A stretch of 64,000 bases of DNA, from contig CAVQTK010000018.1 of NCBI GenBank assembly GCA_963716455.1, forward strand, positions 124,001 to 188,000, given 5' to 3'. Origin of the DNA: CAVQTK01 sp963716455 (GTDB taxonomy: Bacteria; Pseudomonadota; Gammaproteobacteria; Coxiellales; Coxiellaceae). A model generated the notes under the pieces. That model saw only the letters and a program-made list of their open reading frames with translations, was not told the DNA's origin and made no database searches. A program made the position numbers and the translations under genes. Below are positions 54,110 through 62,504 of the stretch, in pieces (position 1 is the first letter of the stretch; each line of letters starts with the position of its first letter).

Positions 54110-54198
54110 CGGAGAGAGAGGGATTCGAACCCTCGGTACGCCGTTAAGCGCACACCCGCTTTCCAGGCGAGCCCCTTCAGCCACTCGGGCACCTCTCC
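54110..54198 (-). tRNA. tRNA-Ser (GGA anticodon)
   Basis: Class II tRNA. Acceptor GGAGAGG pairs with CTCTCTCC-type text, D arm GCCCGAGTGGCTGAAGGGGC, anticodon stem CTCGC/GCGGG with loop CTGGAAA (GGA, codons TCC/TCT), long variable arm, T arm GAGGGTTCGAATCCCTC. Discriminator G, and CCA is encoded at 54109-54107. Confidence 0.94.
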
Positions 54199-54213
54199 TC
54201 AATTAGCTGTACT

Positions 54214-54219
54214 ATTATA
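54214..54219 (-). promoter_or_regulatory. -10 element of the tRNA-Ser/4.5S RNA unit
   Basis: TATAAT on the minus strand (54219-54214), about 15 bases before the tRNA 5' end. A TATCAA lies 17 bases upstream as a poor -35. It would serve tRNA-Ser and, by read-through, ffs. Confidence 0.55.
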
Positions 54220-54384
54220 CCATTTTCATTGGCCAATTGATAGTAAAAGAACAGAGCTAATCCTTTGTTCCCTTTAAAAGTAAGCTTTTGTTTTTAAATA
54301 AATTTTAAAATGAAAACTTGAGTTCCTCTTGAATTTCTGTTAGATTGTTGACATTTAATTTTTAGTGAAGAGGAAAAGAGAATT

Positions 54385-54930
54385 ATGAAAATTATTACTT
54401 TTGGTTTTTCCCTATTAGCGGGTGTTAGTGCTAAACTTTCCGATCTGATGAGTTTTGCAAATTCATGCTCCCTAGAGCAGCCTCCCTCTACAATCTGCCC
54501 AACAGGTGATGAAAAGGACATAGCTATAAGCACTTGTAGTGATAAAGTAGGCGCTAATGAAACTGCACTCTATGAATGTTTACAATATTGTTATAACTGC
54601 TGCCTCGATGCAACAAAACAACTACTAATTAACTGCAGCAGTGGTGGCGGGAATTCGGATAGTAGCAGAAGCACAAGTAAAGGAGCTGTAGCTGGGTTAG
54701 CCACTGCCGGTTCATTTTTTTTAGTATTGTATGCGGGTTCTTTAGTTTCAATTTATAGGTTCGGCCTTAAAAAATCCAATTTGCTATGTGCCGGAACAAG
54801 CTTAACAATAGGTGCGAACTTGGTGGGCGCAGCTGTGCAAGCCGCAGGTGGCGCATCAGCAGCTCCTGTATTAGGAACTCTATTTATAGGAACAGTAGTT
54901 GGTATGGGAATTTTTGGGTTAAAGTATTAA
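54385..54930 (+). CDS. Cys-rich secreted/membrane orphan protein
   Basis: 181 residues: a signal peptide (MKIITFGFSLLAGVSA), a Cys-rich segment with nine or so cysteines (about residues 28-85: CSLEQ, CPTGD, STCSD, YECLQYCYNCCLD, NCSSGGG), a Ser-rich linker and two Gly/Ala-rich membrane helices (about 101-122 and 135-180). I know no family. Disulfide-rich ectodomain plus tandem helices suggests an envelope protein; the Dsb pair in the window could oxidise it. Another frame continues after 54925 as VLKQLRPWDAGGRQNALVAE to NCPRFC at 55058, so the true C-terminus may be about 43 residues longer behind one indel. Confidence 0.65.
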   Translation: MKIITFGFSLLAGVSAKLSDLMSFANSCSLEQPPSTICPTGDEKDIAISTCSDKVGANETALYECLQYCYNCCLDATKQLLINCSSGGGNSDSSRSTSKGAVAGLATAGSFFLVLYAGSLVSIYRFGLKKSNLLCAGTSLTIGANLVGAAVQAAGGASAAPVLGTLFIGTVVGMGIFGLKY

Positions 54931-55070
54931 AACAGTTACGACCATGGGATGCGGGAGGACGACAAAATGCATTAGTTGCTGAAATGCCTTGTCTAGATAG
55001 TAAAGATGTAGTCATTCAAACTACCCCAATAACCCTTAATTGTCCGCGATTTTGTTAGAAATTATTTCTT

Positions 55071-55095
55071 AAATGGGGGGGTAAAATCCCCCTTT
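55071..55095. terminator. Hairpin between convergent genes
   Basis: AAATGGGGGGG, loop TAAAAT, then CCCCCTTT. The stem is five to eight pairs, with T or A at the feet on either strand. It sits between the Cys-rich gene and dapE, which converge, so it may end transcription both ways. The T-run is short. Confidence 0.5.
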
Positions 55096-56248
55096 AAGAG
55101 TTTAAGATAACAAGCGCTGGATAATATTCTGATAAATCAAGGGTTAAATTTTCTAAATCATCCAGTTTTATATGCTCGTTAACTTGATGAATAGATTTGC
55201 TGGAAGGCCCTAATTCTACAATTTCACAACCAAGAGCAGTAAGAAAACGGCCATCGGAAGTGCCTCCCGTGGTATTAGATCGGGTCTCAACCTGACAAAT
55301 TTCTTTTATTGCTTTGCTGCAAGCTTCAGCCAATCGCCCAGGAGGACTAAAAAAAGGTTGTCCACTTAACTGCCATTCGATTCGATAATTCAAACCATGA
55401 TCATCCAGTACTTTGTGCACTCGCTGCTGCAACTGTTCAGCTGTACTTGCTGGGGAAAAGCGAAAATTAAATCGCGCGGTTAATGATCCCGGAATCACAT
55501 TGGAAGCGCCCGTATCTGCTTGGATGTTATAAATTTGAAAAGAAGTAGGGGTAAAATACTCATTCCCTTGATCCCAACTGAGTTGCGTCAATTCATCTAA
55601 AACTTTAAAACTACGATGAATAGGGTTATCAGCTAAATGAGGATAAGCAATATGGCCTTGTTTACCAATAACTTGCAAGAAACCATGTAGAGAACCGCGG
55701 CGACCAATCTTAATAGCATCACCTAACTCTTGCTGACTGCTAGCTTCGCCGATTAAACACCAATCGATAGAAATGTGTTGTTCTTGTAAATATTTCACCA
55801 CTTGCAAAGTACCATGTTGTGCTTCACCTTCTTCATCGCTAGTGATAATAAAGCCAAGAGAGCCTGCATGATGTGGGTATTGAGCAATAAATTGTTTGCA
55901 AGCGATAATCATTGCCGCTAAAGCACTTTTCATGTCAGCAGCACCACGACCAAATAGACAGTTGTCGCGAATAGTGGCCTCAAAAGGAGGGGAATGCCAT
56001 TTTTCTAATGGACCAGGAGGAACAACATCTGTATGTCCAGAAAAAACTAACAGCGGTCCTTGCTTGCCCCGTCGAGCCCAAAAATTTTTAACGTTACCAG
56101 AAGGTAAGGATTCAATGGTAAAACCCATAGCATGAAGTTGCTCGATTAGCAGTTCTTGACAGTTTCCATCATGCGGAGTAATGGATTCACGATTTATTAA
56201 GTTACTTGCAAGCTCTAATGTTTCTTGAGTCAGAAGTTTTGTTTTCAT
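55094..56248 (-). CDS. dapE: Succinyl-diaminopimelate desuccinylase
   Basis: Zinc peptidase-family enzyme of the succinylase DAP/lysine route. Metal and catalytic signatures: LLVFSGHTDVVPPGPLEKW with the His-x-Asp, FGRGAADMKSALAAMI with the bridging Asp, ITSDEEGEAQHGT with the Glu-Glu pair, and TTGGTSDGRFL near the C-terminus. 384 residues. It starts directly after dapD (one base between), in the same operon. Intact. Confidence 0.95.
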   Translation of the reverse strand: MKTKLLTQETLELASNLINRESITPHDGNCQELLIEQLHAMGFTIESLPSGNVKNFWARRGKQGPLLVFSGHTDVVPPGPLEKWHSPPFEATIRDNCLFGRGAADMKSALAAMIIACKQFIAQYPHHAGSLGFIITSDEEGEAQHGTLQVVKYLQEQHISIDWCLIGEASSQQELGDAIKIGRRGSLHGFLQVIGKQGHIAYPHLADNPIHRSFKVLDELTQLSWDQGNEYFTPTSFQIYNIQADTGASNVIPGSLTARFNFRFSPASTAEQLQQRVHKVLDDHGLNYRIEWQLSGQPFFSPPGRLAEACSKAIKEICQVETRSNTTGGTSDGRFLTALGCEIVELGPSSKSIHQVNEHIKLDDLENLTLDLSEYYPALVILNS

Positions 56249-57082
56249 CTAATCGCTCCGTAACAGTTCATTTAGGGAGACTTTTTGCCGAGTTTTAGCA
56301 TCCACTTGTTTTACAATAACCACACAATAACGACCATAAGTACCATCGGCAGAAGGGAGCGTCCCTGGGATAACTACAGACCCCGCCGGAATACGACCAT
56401 AAAGAATCTCTTTAGTATGTCGATTATAGATAGGTGTGCTTTGACCGATAAACACTCCCATAGAGATAACTGCGCCTTGTTCAACAATAATACCTTCCAC
56501 AATTTCTGAGCGCGCGCCAATAAAGCAATCATCTTCGATAATAGTAGGATTGGCTTGCAAAGGTTCTAGCACACCTCCAATTCCAGCTCCAGCAGAAATA
56601 TGCACATTTTTTCCAATTTGCGCGCATGATCCGATACTGGCCCAAGTATCAATTAAAGTACCACTATCAATGTAGCACCCCACGTTGACATAGCATGGCA
56701 TTAATATTGTATTAGGAGCTAAATAAGCCCCCTTGCGCACACACGCATGTGGAACGACCCGCACTCCAATTTTGCTAAAATCTTGGTGATTATAATGATT
56801 GAATTTTAAGGGCATCTTATCAAAAAAACGGGTATAACCTGCCTCGAACACCTGATTTTCACGAGTTTTGAAGGCCAACAACAACGCCTGCTTAATCCAT
56901 TGATGTACCTGCCATTTATCGTCCAATTTTTGCGCGATGCGTATTTTGCCTTGATCTAGCAGCTCCAGCGTTTCGTTAATAGCCTGCTGAATATCTTCAG
57001 AAATATTATTGCTGTTTAATTGATCTTTTTGAGCAAAAGCGTGTTCTATGATAGTTTGCAGGTTATACATTGAAATATCCAA
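56249..57082 (-). CDS. dapD: Tetrahydrodipicolinate N-succinyltransferase
   Basis: A trimeric left-handed beta-helix acyltransferase; it puts succinyl-CoA onto tetrahydrodipicolinate. Hexapeptide repeats run from about residue 105, including GTLIDTWASIGSCAQIGKNV, ISAGAGIGGVLEPLQA and DDCFIGARSEIVEGIIV. 277 residues, as in E. coli (274). First gene of dapD-dapE. Both enzymes act downstream of aspartate semialdehyde, which bears on the damaged asd at 18.8 kb. Confidence 0.96.
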   Translation of the reverse strand: MDISMYNLQTIIEHAFAQKDQLNSNNISEDIQQAINETLELLDQGKIRIAQKLDDKWQVHQWIKQALLLAFKTRENQVFEAGYTRFFDKMPLKFNHYNHQDFSKIGVRVVPHACVRKGAYLAPNTILMPCYVNVGCYIDSGTLIDTWASIGSCAQIGKNVHISAGAGIGGVLEPLQANPTIIEDDCFIGARSEIVEGIIVEQGAVISMGVFIGQSTPIYNRHTKEILYGRIPAGSVVIPGTLPSADGTYGRYCVVIVKQVDAKTRQKVSLNELLRSD

Positions 57083-57150
57083 TTTAATTAATAAAAATTA
57101 TAAAAACTCATACTCAAGTTAGATACTTAAACCCAAAATCATACTCCTGG

Positions 57151-57179
57151 TTGACCAAATAGTCACTATTAAGTATGAT
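57151..57179 (+). promoter_or_regulatory. Promoter of the tRNA-Pro gene/cluster
   Basis: TTGACC (57151-57156), 17 bases, TATGAT (57174-57179), predicted start about four bases before the tRNA. A strong sigma-70 match at ideal spacing. It may drive tRNA-Pro alone, or the three-tRNA group through the repeats. Confidence 0.7.
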
Positions 57180-57189
57180 GAAAAATTAA

Positions 57190-57263
57190 CGGGGTATAGC
57201 GCAGCCTGGTAGCGCGCCTGCTTTGGGAGCAGGATGTCGGGGGTTCAAATCCCTCTACCCCGA
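57190..57263 (+). tRNA. tRNA-Pro (TGG anticodon)
   Basis: 74 bases. Acceptor CGGGGTA pairs with TACCCCG, D arm GCGCAGCCTGGTAGCGC, anticodon stem CCTGC/GCAGG with loop TTTGGGA (TGG, codons CCN), T arm GGGGGTTCAAATCCCTC. Discriminator A. CCA not encoded. Confidence 0.95.
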
Positions 57264-57281
57264 TCAAAATGGTGAAATGCG

Positions 57282-57457
57282 GTAATAGCTCAGGTGGGTT
57301 ATCTGCCTACAAGTGAATGTTCAGCTGTTAGACAAGTTTGCATGAAAAATTGACGAAAAAGCGGAGAATACACGTAGTATTTGAGCATTTTGAGGAAATT
57401 TTTCATTCAAACTTGGCAACAGAGATGGGCGTTCCAGGCTACAGGGTGAGTTATTAT
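57282..57457. repeat. Composite of two nested repeat elements between tRNA genes
   Basis: The outer repeat (GTAATAGCTCAGGTGGGTTA ... CTACAAGT, then CTACAGGGTGAGTTATTAT) is the same as the uninterrupted copy at 20788-20845. It is split by a palindromic element of about 115 bases (from GTTCAGCTGTTA to GGGCGTTCC). The 83-base core of that element has near-perfect arms, CAAGTTTGCATGAAAAATT (57333-57351) and AATTTTTCATTCAAACTTG (57397-57415), around GCGGAGAATACACGTAGTAT. It is the second member of the family found inside the FMN riboswitch. Confidence 0.8.
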
Positions 57458-57463
57458 TGAGAT

Positions 57464-57537
57464 GCGCCTGTAGCTCATTTGGATAGAGCATCGGCCTTCT
57501 AAGCCGAGGGTAACAGGTTCAAATCCTGTCAGGCGCG
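57464..57537 (+). tRNA. tRNA-Arg (TCT anticodon)
   Basis: 74 bases. Acceptor GCGCCTG pairs with CAGGCGC, D arm GCTCATTTGGATAGAGC, anticodon stem TCGGC/GCCGA with loop CTTCTAA (TCT, codons AGA/AGG), T arm ACAGGTTCAAATCCTGT. Discriminator G. CCA not encoded. Confidence 0.95.
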
Positions 57538-57548
57538 GGGTGTTCCTG

Positions 57549-57621
57549 GTGGACGTAGCTCAGTTGGTAGAGTCCCGGATTGTGATTCCGGTTGTCGTGG
57601 GTTCGATCCCCATCGTCCACC
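57549..57621 (+). tRNA. tRNA-His (GTG anticodon)
   Basis: 73 bases, plus the G at 57548 that serves as the extra 5' G(-1) typical of tRNA-His, paired with discriminator C. Acceptor GTGGACG pairs with CGTCCAC, anticodon stem CCGGA/TCCGG with loop TTGTGAT (GTG), T arm GTGGGTTCGATCCCCAT. Confidence 0.95.
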
Positions 57622-57624
57622 CAC

Positions 57625-58392
57625 TCATATCACTTCATCTCGTCGTAAAGTTAGAACTTCAAAACCATTTTCACTAACTGCTATAGTATGTTCCCATTGT
57701 GCGGACAATTTATGATCTTTCGTAATTACCGTCCAATTATCCGGCAATAATTTAACATGACGTTTACCGGCATTAATCATAGGCTCAATAGTAAAAACCA
57801 TTCCCGGCTCTAGGATGAGTCCCGTTCCAGGTTTACCATAATGTAAAACTTGTGGGTCTTCGTGAAATTCACGGCCAATGCCATGCCCACAATATTCCCT
57901 AACGACCGAATAACGATTTTCTTCAGCATATTCTTGAATAGCTGCACCAATGTCTCCTAAGTGGACCCCTGGTTTCACCATCCGAATTCCTAGGTAAAGA
58001 CATTCTTGAGTTATGCTTACTAAGCGTTGCGCAAAGGGTAAAACCTCACCGACAAAAAACATTTTACTCGTATCCCCATGAAACCCATCTTTAATAACTG
58101 TAATATCAATGTTGACAATATCCCCATCCTTAAGCTTTTTATTGTTAGGAATTCCATGACAAACTACGTGATTAACCGATGTACAAATTGATTTAGGAAA
58201 TCCTTGATAATTTAGAGGAGCAGGAATAGCGTGCTGATGCTCAGTAATAAACTGATGACAAATATCATTGAGTTCATCGGTAGTTATGCCGGGCTGAACA
58301 AATTGTTCAATCATATCCAAAACTTCAGCTGCTAAATGCCCAGCAACCCGCATTTTTTCTAGCTCTTGATTGGTCTTAATTGTAACAGTCAT
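57625..58392 (-). CDS. map: Methionine aminopeptidase, type I
   Basis: Removes the initiator methionine from nascent proteins. Metal ligands sit in VNIDITVIKDGFHGDTSKMF (two Asp), YCGHGIGREFHEDP (His), FTIEPMI (Glu) and QWEHTIAV (Glu). 255 residues, typical. Convergent with the tRNA group and divergent from rpsB, the usual map-rpsB arrangement. Confidence 0.97.
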   Translation of the reverse strand: MTVTIKTNQELEKMRVAGHLAAEVLDMIEQFVQPGITTDELNDICHQFITEHQHAIPAPLNYQGFPKSICTSVNHVVCHGIPNNKKLKDGDIVNIDITVIKDGFHGDTSKMFFVGEVLPFAQRLVSITQECLYLGIRMVKPGVHLGDIGAAIQEYAEENRYSVVREYCGHGIGREFHEDPQVLHYGKPGTGLILEPGMVFTIEPMINAGKRHVKLLPDNWTVITKDHKLSAQWEHTIAVSENGFEVLTLRRDEVI

Positions 58393-58578
58393 AATTTTTC
58401 CTTAGTCTATAGCAGTTTGCTCTCACTTATGGTATAAATCTACGCGCTAATATGCAAATTCACACACCTGTCGACACATGCTTAGGGGTGCTGACCTAAA
58501 CATCAGTCTAACATGGGATAGGTGGAGGTTGCTTGTTTCAATTCAATGACCAGGCATAACTAACCCAGGAGAAAAAAA

Positions 58579-59523
58579 TTGGTTGATATTACTATGCAGC
58601 AAATGCTGGAAGCGGGTGTACATTTTGGTCACCAAACTCGTTATTGGAACCCTAAAATGGCTCCTTATATCTATGGCATTCGTCATAAGATTCACATTAT
58701 TAATTTAGAAGAAACTTTACCGCGCTTTAAAGAAGCACTCCAGTTTCTTGGCGGAATTGCCGCAAACAAAGGACGAATTTTGTTAGTTGGCACTAAGTAC
58801 GCGGCTCGCGATGTTATAAAAGAAGAAGGCATTCGCTCCGGTATGCCTTATGTTAATCACCGATGGTTAGGAGGAATGCTCACTAACTTTAGAACAATTC
58901 GCCAATCGGTAAAACGATTGAAAGAATTAGAAGAAATGCTACACGATGAAAAGCTGGTGGCTCGATTTACTAAGAAAGAAGTTCTTCGTTTAGTAGGAGA
59001 AAAAGATAAGCTTAGCGCTTCCTTAGAAGGCATCAAAAATATGGGCGGTTTGCCCGATGCACTGTTTATTATTGATGTGGGTAATGAAAAAATTGCAGTT
59101 ACAGAAGCCAAACGTCTTGGAATCCCTGTGGTAGGAATTATTGATACCAACAATAGCCCAGAGGGGATTGATTACTTTATTCCTGGCAATGATGATGCGT
59201 TACGCGCCATTCGCTTCTATTGTAAAGCTATTAGTGACCTAGTAATTGAGTCACGTGGAGTTCCAGAACCAGTGGTAGAAGAGCCAGAAGAAATACAACC
59301 TTTTAAAGCTAAAGTAAAAGTAAAAAAGATTGTAAAAAAGAAACCGATTGAAGAATCTGCAGAAAAATCGACAAGCCCAGACTTAGTAGACAAAAATAAC
59401 TCAGAAGTTGAAGCGGTTAAATCATCTGCCGTAAAAAAGAAGCCTGCAACTGCAACAAAAAAACCATCTGTTAATACTTCTGAAAAAAAATCCACTGAAA
59501 ATGGAAGGAAAAGCGAATCCTAA
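58579..59523 (+). CDS. rpsB: 30S ribosomal protein S2 with a long basic C-terminal extension
   Basis: The first 235 residues are standard S2: MQQMLEAGVHFGHQTRYWNP, YIYGIRHKIHIINLEET, VNHRWLGGMLTNFRTIRQS and DTNNSPEGIDYFIPGNDDA. The start is TTG 58579, seven bases after AGGAG; the first ATG (58594) would be five codons in. After residue 235 comes an unusual 80-residue Lys/Ser/Glu-rich tail (KAKVKVKKIVKKKPIEES ... SEKKSTENGRKSES), giving 314 residues against about 241 in E. coli. The tail is low-complexity and presumably disordered. Co-transcribed with tsf. Confidence 0.96.
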   Translation: MVDITMQQMLEAGVHFGHQTRYWNPKMAPYIYGIRHKIHIINLEETLPRFKEALQFLGGIAANKGRILLVGTKYAARDVIKEEGIRSGMPYVNHRWLGGMLTNFRTIRQSVKRLKELEEMLHDEKLVARFTKKEVLRLVGEKDKLSASLEGIKNMGGLPDALFIIDVGNEKIAVTEAKRLGIPVVGIIDTNNSPEGIDYFIPGNDDALRAIRFYCKAISDLVIESRGVPEPVVEEPEEIQPFKAKVKVKKIVKKKPIEESAEKSTSPDLVDKNNSEVEAVKSSAVKKKPATATKKPSVNTSEKKSTENGRKSES

Positions 59524-59568
59524 AAAATAGTTATAGATACTAAGTTTAACCTCATGAGGAACTAAACA

Positions 59569-60447
59569 ATGACCATTAGTGCTGCTTTAGTTAAAGAGCT
59601 TCGAGAACGCACGGGTGCGGGAATGATGGAATGTAAAAATGCCTTACAGGCCACTAAAGGAGATTTATCTGCTGCCATTGAATTACTAAGAGTCAGTGGA
59701 CATAAAGCTGCAGCAAAAAGAGCAGGAAAAGTTGCCGCTGAAGGAACAGTGGCAATTAGTGTAGACAATTCACAACGCAATGCTTGCTTAGTCGAGGTGA
59801 ATTGTGAAACAGATTTCGTGGGGCGTAGTAAAGATTTTATTGCATTTGCCCAACAAGTTGCTGATTGTGGACTGCAGGCTAGGGCTTCAAGTTTGGAAGA
59901 ATTATTACAGTTACCATACAATAAAAATGGATTTACAATCGAACAAGCTCGCCAAGAATTAATTGCTAAAGTGGGAGAAAATATTCAAATACGACGTATG
60001 ACCGTCCTGCAATCAGATGTTTTGGTAGGAAGTTATATACACAGTAATCGGATTGGTGTCCTTGTAGCAATTAATCGTAATGAACCGAGTTTAGCTCGTG
60101 ACATTGCCATGCACATTGCCGCAACTAATCCTCAAGCAGTTGAAGCAGCTGGCGTATCTGCAGATATTATAAATAAAGAACGTGAAATTTTTATCGCTCA
60201 ATCCAAGGAAACTGGAAAGCCGGACCATATCATTGAAAAAATGGTTAGTGGTCGGATTACTAAATTTTTAAAAGAAATTTGTTTAGTGGATCAAGCTTTT
60301 GTAAAAAATCCAGATCAAACTATTGACTCTTTATTAAAGTCCCATCAAGCTCAAGTAACTGCTTTCGTACGTTTTGAAGTGGGAGAGGGAATTGAAAAAG
60401 AAGCTCACGATTTCGCAAGTGAAGTTAAAGCACAGCTAAAAGACTAA
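59569..60447 (+). CDS. tsf: Elongation factor Ts
   Basis: Nucleotide exchange factor for EF-Tu. LVKELRERTGAGMMECKNAL at the N-terminus, then SGHKAAAKRAGKVAAEGTV and VEVNCETDFVGRSKDF (the TDFV motif that enters EF-Tu) and MHIAATNPQAV are signatures. 292 residues. Standard place after rpsB, with its own SD (ATGAGGAAC). Confidence 0.97.
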   Translation: MTISAALVKELRERTGAGMMECKNALQATKGDLSAAIELLRVSGHKAAAKRAGKVAAEGTVAISVDNSQRNACLVEVNCETDFVGRSKDFIAFAQQVADCGLQARASSLEELLQLPYNKNGFTIEQARQELIAKVGENIQIRRMTVLQSDVLVGSYIHSNRIGVLVAINRNEPSLARDIAMHIAATNPQAVEAAGVSADIINKEREIFIAQSKETGKPDHIIEKMVSGRITKFLKEICLVDQAFVKNPDQTIDSLLKSHQAQVTAFVRFEVGEGIEKEAHDFASEVKAQLKD

Positions 60448-60459
60448 TTGGTAAACAAA

Positions 60460-61203
60460 ATGAGTAACAGCCTCCAACCTATTTATCGGCGCATTTTACT
60501 AAAAATGAGTGGGGAAGCTCTAATGGGGGAAGGGAAACACACTATTGATCCGAAAGTGCTCGACAGAGTAGCAAAAGAAGTGGGAGAGGTCTATCAATTA
60601 GGTGTACAAATCGGAATTGTAGTCGGAGGTGGTAACTTTTTTCGCGGAGTAACCGTATCTGAAGCAGGAATTAATCGAATTACTGGTGATCATATGGGAA
60701 TGCTGGCTACATTAATTAATGCATTAGCCATGCGTGATGCTTTTGAACGTTATGGCTTACCAGTGCGCGTACTTTCTGCTATACCTATGAGCGGCATGGT
60801 AGATTACTTTAATCGCAGAAAAGCGATTCATCATTTGTTACAAGGGAGAGTGGTAATATTTGCGGCTGGAACGGGAAATCCTTTGGTTACCACAGATTCC
60901 GCAGCCAGCCTGCGCGGCATTGAGATCGAAGCTGACGTCGTTTTGAAAGCAACCCAAGTTAATGGAGTTTATTCCGCTGACCCCATCCGTTATCCAGATG
61001 CCGTATTTTATTCTCATTTAACCTATCAAGATGCTTTAGAAAAAGAATTAGCTGTAATGGATCTGGCTGCATTTTGCCAATGTCGTGATTATAATATGCC
61101 ACTTTGTATATTTAACATGCAAAAGCCTGGAGCATTATTGCGTGTGATTATGGGTGAAACAGAGGGCACTAAAGTAACTAATAAGAAGGAGTCAACTTCA
61201 TGA
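60460..61203 (+). CDS. pyrH: UMP kinase
   Basis: Phosphorylates UMP to UDP; bacterial hexameric amino-acid-kinase fold. RILLKMSGEALMGEGKHTID, VVGGGNFFRG, DHMGMLATLINALAMRDAF and GTGNPLVTTDSAASLRGIEI are typical. I chose ATG 60460 (MSNSLQPIYRRILL); a TTG at 60448 would add four residues. It follows tsf directly and overlaps frr by four bases. Confidence 0.96.
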   Translation: MSNSLQPIYRRILLKMSGEALMGEGKHTIDPKVLDRVAKEVGEVYQLGVQIGIVVGGGNFFRGVTVSEAGINRITGDHMGMLATLINALAMRDAFERYGLPVRVLSAIPMSGMVDYFNRRKAIHHLLQGRVVIFAAGTGNPLVTTDSAASLRGIEIEADVVLKATQVNGVYSADPIRYPDAVFYSHLTYQDALEKELAVMDLAAFCQCRDYNMPLCIFNMQKPGALLRVIMGETEGTKVTNKKESTS

Positions 61204-61757
61204 CGAGTCAAACAATTCAATTAGCAGAATCCCGGATGAAAAAAAGCATACAAGCTTTACAAGACGAGCTAGCCAAATTACGTACAGGGCGGGCTCATCC
61301 AAGCTTATTAGATCAAATTAAAGTTGAATATTATCAACAAACTATCCCAATTAATCAGGTAGCTAGCATCACAGTAGAGAACTCCCGTACATTGTTGGTT
61401 TCTCCTTGGGAAAAAGAAATGGTTGCCAAAATAGAAAAAGCAATAAGAAGTTCAGATTTAGGATTAAATCCCAGTACAGCAGGCTTAACTATTAGAATTC
61501 CTCTGCCCGTTTTAACAGAAGATAGACGAAAGGATTTAACTCGGATAGTAAAAGATGAAGCAGAGCGAGCTCGTGTAGCCATACGTAATATTCGACGTGA
61601 CGCCAATCAAGAATTTAAGAACTCCTTAAAAGAAAAACTTATTAATGAAGATGAAGAACGTCGTGCGCAGGCAAACATTCAAAAATTAACGGATCAATAC
61701 ATAATCAAGGTAGACCAATTAGCTGCAGAGAAAGAACAAGACTTAATGGCACTTTAA
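61200..61757 (+). CDS. frr: Ribosome recycling factor
   Basis: Splits post-termination ribosomes with EF-G. 185 residues, with LAKLRTGRAHPSLLDQIKVE, PWEKEMVAKIEKAI and LTEDRRKDLTRIVKDEAERA, all family-typical. ATG overlaps the pyrH stop. In E. coli dxr usually follows, but here uppS follows after six bases. Confidence 0.97.
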   Translation: MTSQTIQLAESRMKKSIQALQDELAKLRTGRAHPSLLDQIKVEYYQQTIPINQVASITVENSRTLLVSPWEKEMVAKIEKAIRSSDLGLNPSTAGLTIRIPLPVLTEDRRKDLTRIVKDEAERARVAIRNIRRDANQEFKNSLKEKLINEDEERRAQANIQKLTDQYIIKVDQLAAEKEQDLMAL

Positions 61758-61763
61758 AGTAAG

Positions 61764-62504
61764 ATGAGTCAAACCGAAAACAAATTAAAGCATGTAGCGA
61801 TTATTATGGATGGTAACGGACGGTGGGCACAGCAAAGAAGACTGCCACGCATAGCTGGACATCGGACTGGAGCTACTGCAGTACGCAAGGCTATTGAGTT
61901 TAGTCTTGATAAAAAATTAGAAGTATTAACTTTGTTTGCTTTGAGCGTTGAAAATTTCAATTTACGTCCATTAAATGAAGTTAGATTATTACTTAGATTA
62001 TTCTCAGAATCACTTCGTGACAATATTAAAGAACTAAAGGAAAAAAACATCCGTTTACGGATTGTAGGGGATAGAACCCATTTTGATAAACGTTTGACGG
62101 ATGAAATCGAGTTTAGTGAAAATCTGACAAAAGATAATTCAGGCCTACAGCTAATTATAGCTATCAATTACAGTGGCCGATGGGATATAGTCCAGGCAGT
62201 ACGCAATTTGGCAGAGCAAGCGATGGCTCGTAAACTACGCATAGAAGACATTACTCCAGCCGTTTTTCAGCATCACTTATGTTTGCCCGATTTACCTGAT
62301 CCTGATCTGCTAATTCGCACCAGTGGAGAACAACGTATTAGTAATTTTATGTTATGGCAATTTGCCTATACTGAAATATATTTCTCAAATACGTATTGGC
62401 CAGACTTTGATGCAGAAACTTTTCAACAGGCTATCAATTTTTACTTTTCTACCCAAAGAAGATTTGGGCAAACGGCGGAGCAAGTTGAGTCACAATATGC
62501 TTAA
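61764..62504 (+). CDS. uppS: Undecaprenyl diphosphate synthase
   Basis: Makes the C55 lipid carrier for peptidoglycan and O-antigen. HVAIIMDGNGRWAQQRRLPR with the catalytic Asp, GHRTGATAVRKAIEF, LTLFALSVENFNLRP, and the C-terminal LPDPDLLIRTSGEQRISNFM and YWPDFDAETF are signatures. 246 residues. It feeds the WecA-type enzyme at 4.3 kb. It overlaps cdsA by eight bases. Confidence 0.97.
   Translation: MSQTENKLKHVAIIMDGNGRWAQQRRLPRIAGHRTGATAVRKAIEFSLDKKLEVLTLFALSVENFNLRPLNEVRLLLRLFSESLRDNIKELKEKNIRLRIVGDRTHFDKRLTDEIEFSENLTKDNSGLQLIIAINYSGRWDIVQAVRNLAEQAMARKLRIEDITPAVFQHHLCLPDLPDPDLLIRTSGEQRISNFMLWQFAYTEIYFSNTYWPDFDAETFQQAINFYFSTQRRFGQTAEQVESQYA

Noticed and set aside
57190..57621. CRISPR-like array suggested by repeated motifs between the tRNA genes
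   Set aside because: The repeats are nested palindromes and tRNA cloverleaf arms; there is no regular repeat-spacer spacing and no cas gene.
58393..58578. Autoregulatory S2 leader structure upstream of rpsB
   Set aside because: A 186-base leader exists and such leaders are known, but I could not identify a conserved structure by eye; a covariance search would be needed.
62323..62496. 58-residue N-terminal extension of cdsA
   Set aside because: It reads through the end of uppS out of frame; family alignment begins at ATG 62497.
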